In this document: positions 6,854 through 6,990 of the stretch, in pieces
Layout of the letters: every line of letters begins with the position of its first letter
Numbering within the stretch: position 1 is the first letter of the stretch
From: an uncultured Mycoplasmatota bacterium
GTDB taxonomy: Bacteria > Bacillota_I > Bacilli_A > RF39 > UBA660
Length of the DNA: 6,990 nt
Direction of reading: 5' to 3'
Assembly: GCA_900551925.1 (NCBI GenBank)
Contig: URXR01000058.1
Location: forward strand, 1-6,990
Made by a program: the position numbers and the translations under genes
The notes under the pieces: model-generated
What the model was told of the DNA's origin: nothing
Seen by the model: only the letters and a program-made list of their open reading frames with translations
Database searches by the model: none

Positions 6854-6881
6854 ATTGTATCACAAGTGTCAACAATGTCAA
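6854..6881 (-). promoter_or_regulatory. sigma-A promoter of the regulator-murT-gatD-ATP-grasp operon
   Basis: On the minus strand a consensus -35 TTGACA (6881-6876) is separated by 16 bases from -10 TACAAT (6859-6854). The -10 is extended by TG at 6862-6861. A second TTGACA copy (6872-6867) lies in the spacer, making a direct repeat with a 9-bp period. This is the strongest promoter in the window and sits 22 bases before the start codon. Confidence 0.78.
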
Positions 6882-6885
6882 GTGT
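6864..6885. repeat. direct repeats in the operon promoter, candidate operator
   Basis: On the plus strand TGTCAA occurs at 6867-6872 and 6876-6881, and AAGTGT at 6864-6869 and 6880-6885. The repeats cover the -35 element and half the spacer. A bound regulator would block RNA polymerase, and the HTH protein encoded directly downstream is the obvious candidate. That link is inferred from position only. Confidence 0.4.
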
Positions 6886-6904
6886 AAATTTATGTAAAGT
6901 AAAA

Positions 6905-6934
6905 GAAAAGTTATAGTAAATACCATAACTTTTC
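6905..6934 (-). terminator. hairpin, possible terminator of a gene beyond the right edge
   Basis: Positions 6905-6914 pair perfectly with 6925-6934 (10 bp, GAAAAGTTAT with ATAACTTTTC). On the minus strand the stem is followed by CTTTTACTTTAC-like T-rich sequence, so it could end a transcript entering from the right, just before the operon promoter. The T tract is interrupted, so confidence is moderate. Confidence 0.4.
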
Positions 6935-6940
6935 ATTATT

Positions 6941-6986
6941 ATGCAAAACATCAGTTTTGCATTTAAAACCACCAGCTATGCTGGTG
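6941..6986. mobile_element. two tandem perfect hairpins, possible IS200/IS605-type element end (partial)
   Basis: The first hairpin has ATGCAAAAC (6941-6949) paired with GTTTTGCAT (6954-6962) around ATCA. The second has CACCAGC (6970-6976) paired with GCTGGTG (6980-6986) around TAT. The second, preceded by AAAAC, is far more GC-rich than its surroundings. It resembles the subterminal hairpins recognised by TnpA transposases of the IS200/IS605 (HUH) class. No transposase is visible because the window ends here. Alternatives are a terminator stem lacking a T tract or a dispersed palindromic repeat. The 6890-6990 stretch contains no gene. Confidence 0.3.
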
Positions 6987-6990
6987 TGAA

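Noticed and set aside
1..6990. CRISPR array, tRNA, rRNA or prophage
   Set aside because: No regularly spaced repeats, cloverleaf with CCA or TTCG-type arm, rRNA sequence or phage gene was seen. XerD has housekeeping context and is not taken as a phage integrase.

Overview
The window is AT-rich (roughly 30% GC by eye) chromosomal DNA from a low-GC Gram-positive bacterium. Shine-Dalgarno sites are of the AGGAGG type and promoters are of the sigma-A type. The genetic code is standard: TGA ends xerD and murT, and tryptophan is TGG, which argues against a code-4 mycoplasma. A Bacilli/Erysipelotrichia-like or other uncultured Firmicutes lineage fits. The adjacent xerD-deoB pair matches the Bacillus order xerD(ripX)-drm(deoB), but the purine nucleoside phosphorylase gene expected next is not there.

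Left half, plus strand: a terminator-like hairpin (26-60) and an extended -10 promoter (81-109) precede a three-gene unit. It encodes XerD (chromosome dimer resolution), DeoB (phosphopentomutase, nucleoside salvage) and a small membrane-anchored protein with a DUF4352-like extracellular domain. The unit ends at a strong hairpin (2800-2846).

Right half, minus strand, read from right to left: a good sigma-A promoter (6854-6881) with direct repeats drives a compact four-gene operon. The order is an HTH regulator of unknown target, MurT (Mur-ligase-like, with zinc ribbon), GatD (glutamine-amidotransferase-like) and an ATP-grasp ligase of the sugar-transfer-associated type. The genes overlap by 1 bp (regulator/murT) and 4 bp (murT/gatD), and the last gap is 12 bp. 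The operon ends in a hairpin whose three-base loop is the stop codon of the last gene.

The most notable point is in this operon. MurT/GatD normally amidates the D-glutamate of lipid II with ammonia made from glutamine by GatD. Here GatD keeps the fold-defining motifs but has Gly where the catalytic Cys should be and Leu where the catalytic His should be. MurT is also altered in two C-terminal motifs. With an ATP-grasp ligase and a dedicated regulator in the same operon, this looks like a diverged cell-envelope ligation system, either ammonia-dependent or with altered chemistry, rather than textbook lipid II amidation.

The right edge (6890-6990) holds three consecutive hairpins and no gene. 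The last resembles the subterminal hairpins of IS200/IS605-type elements, but the window stops before this can be settled.
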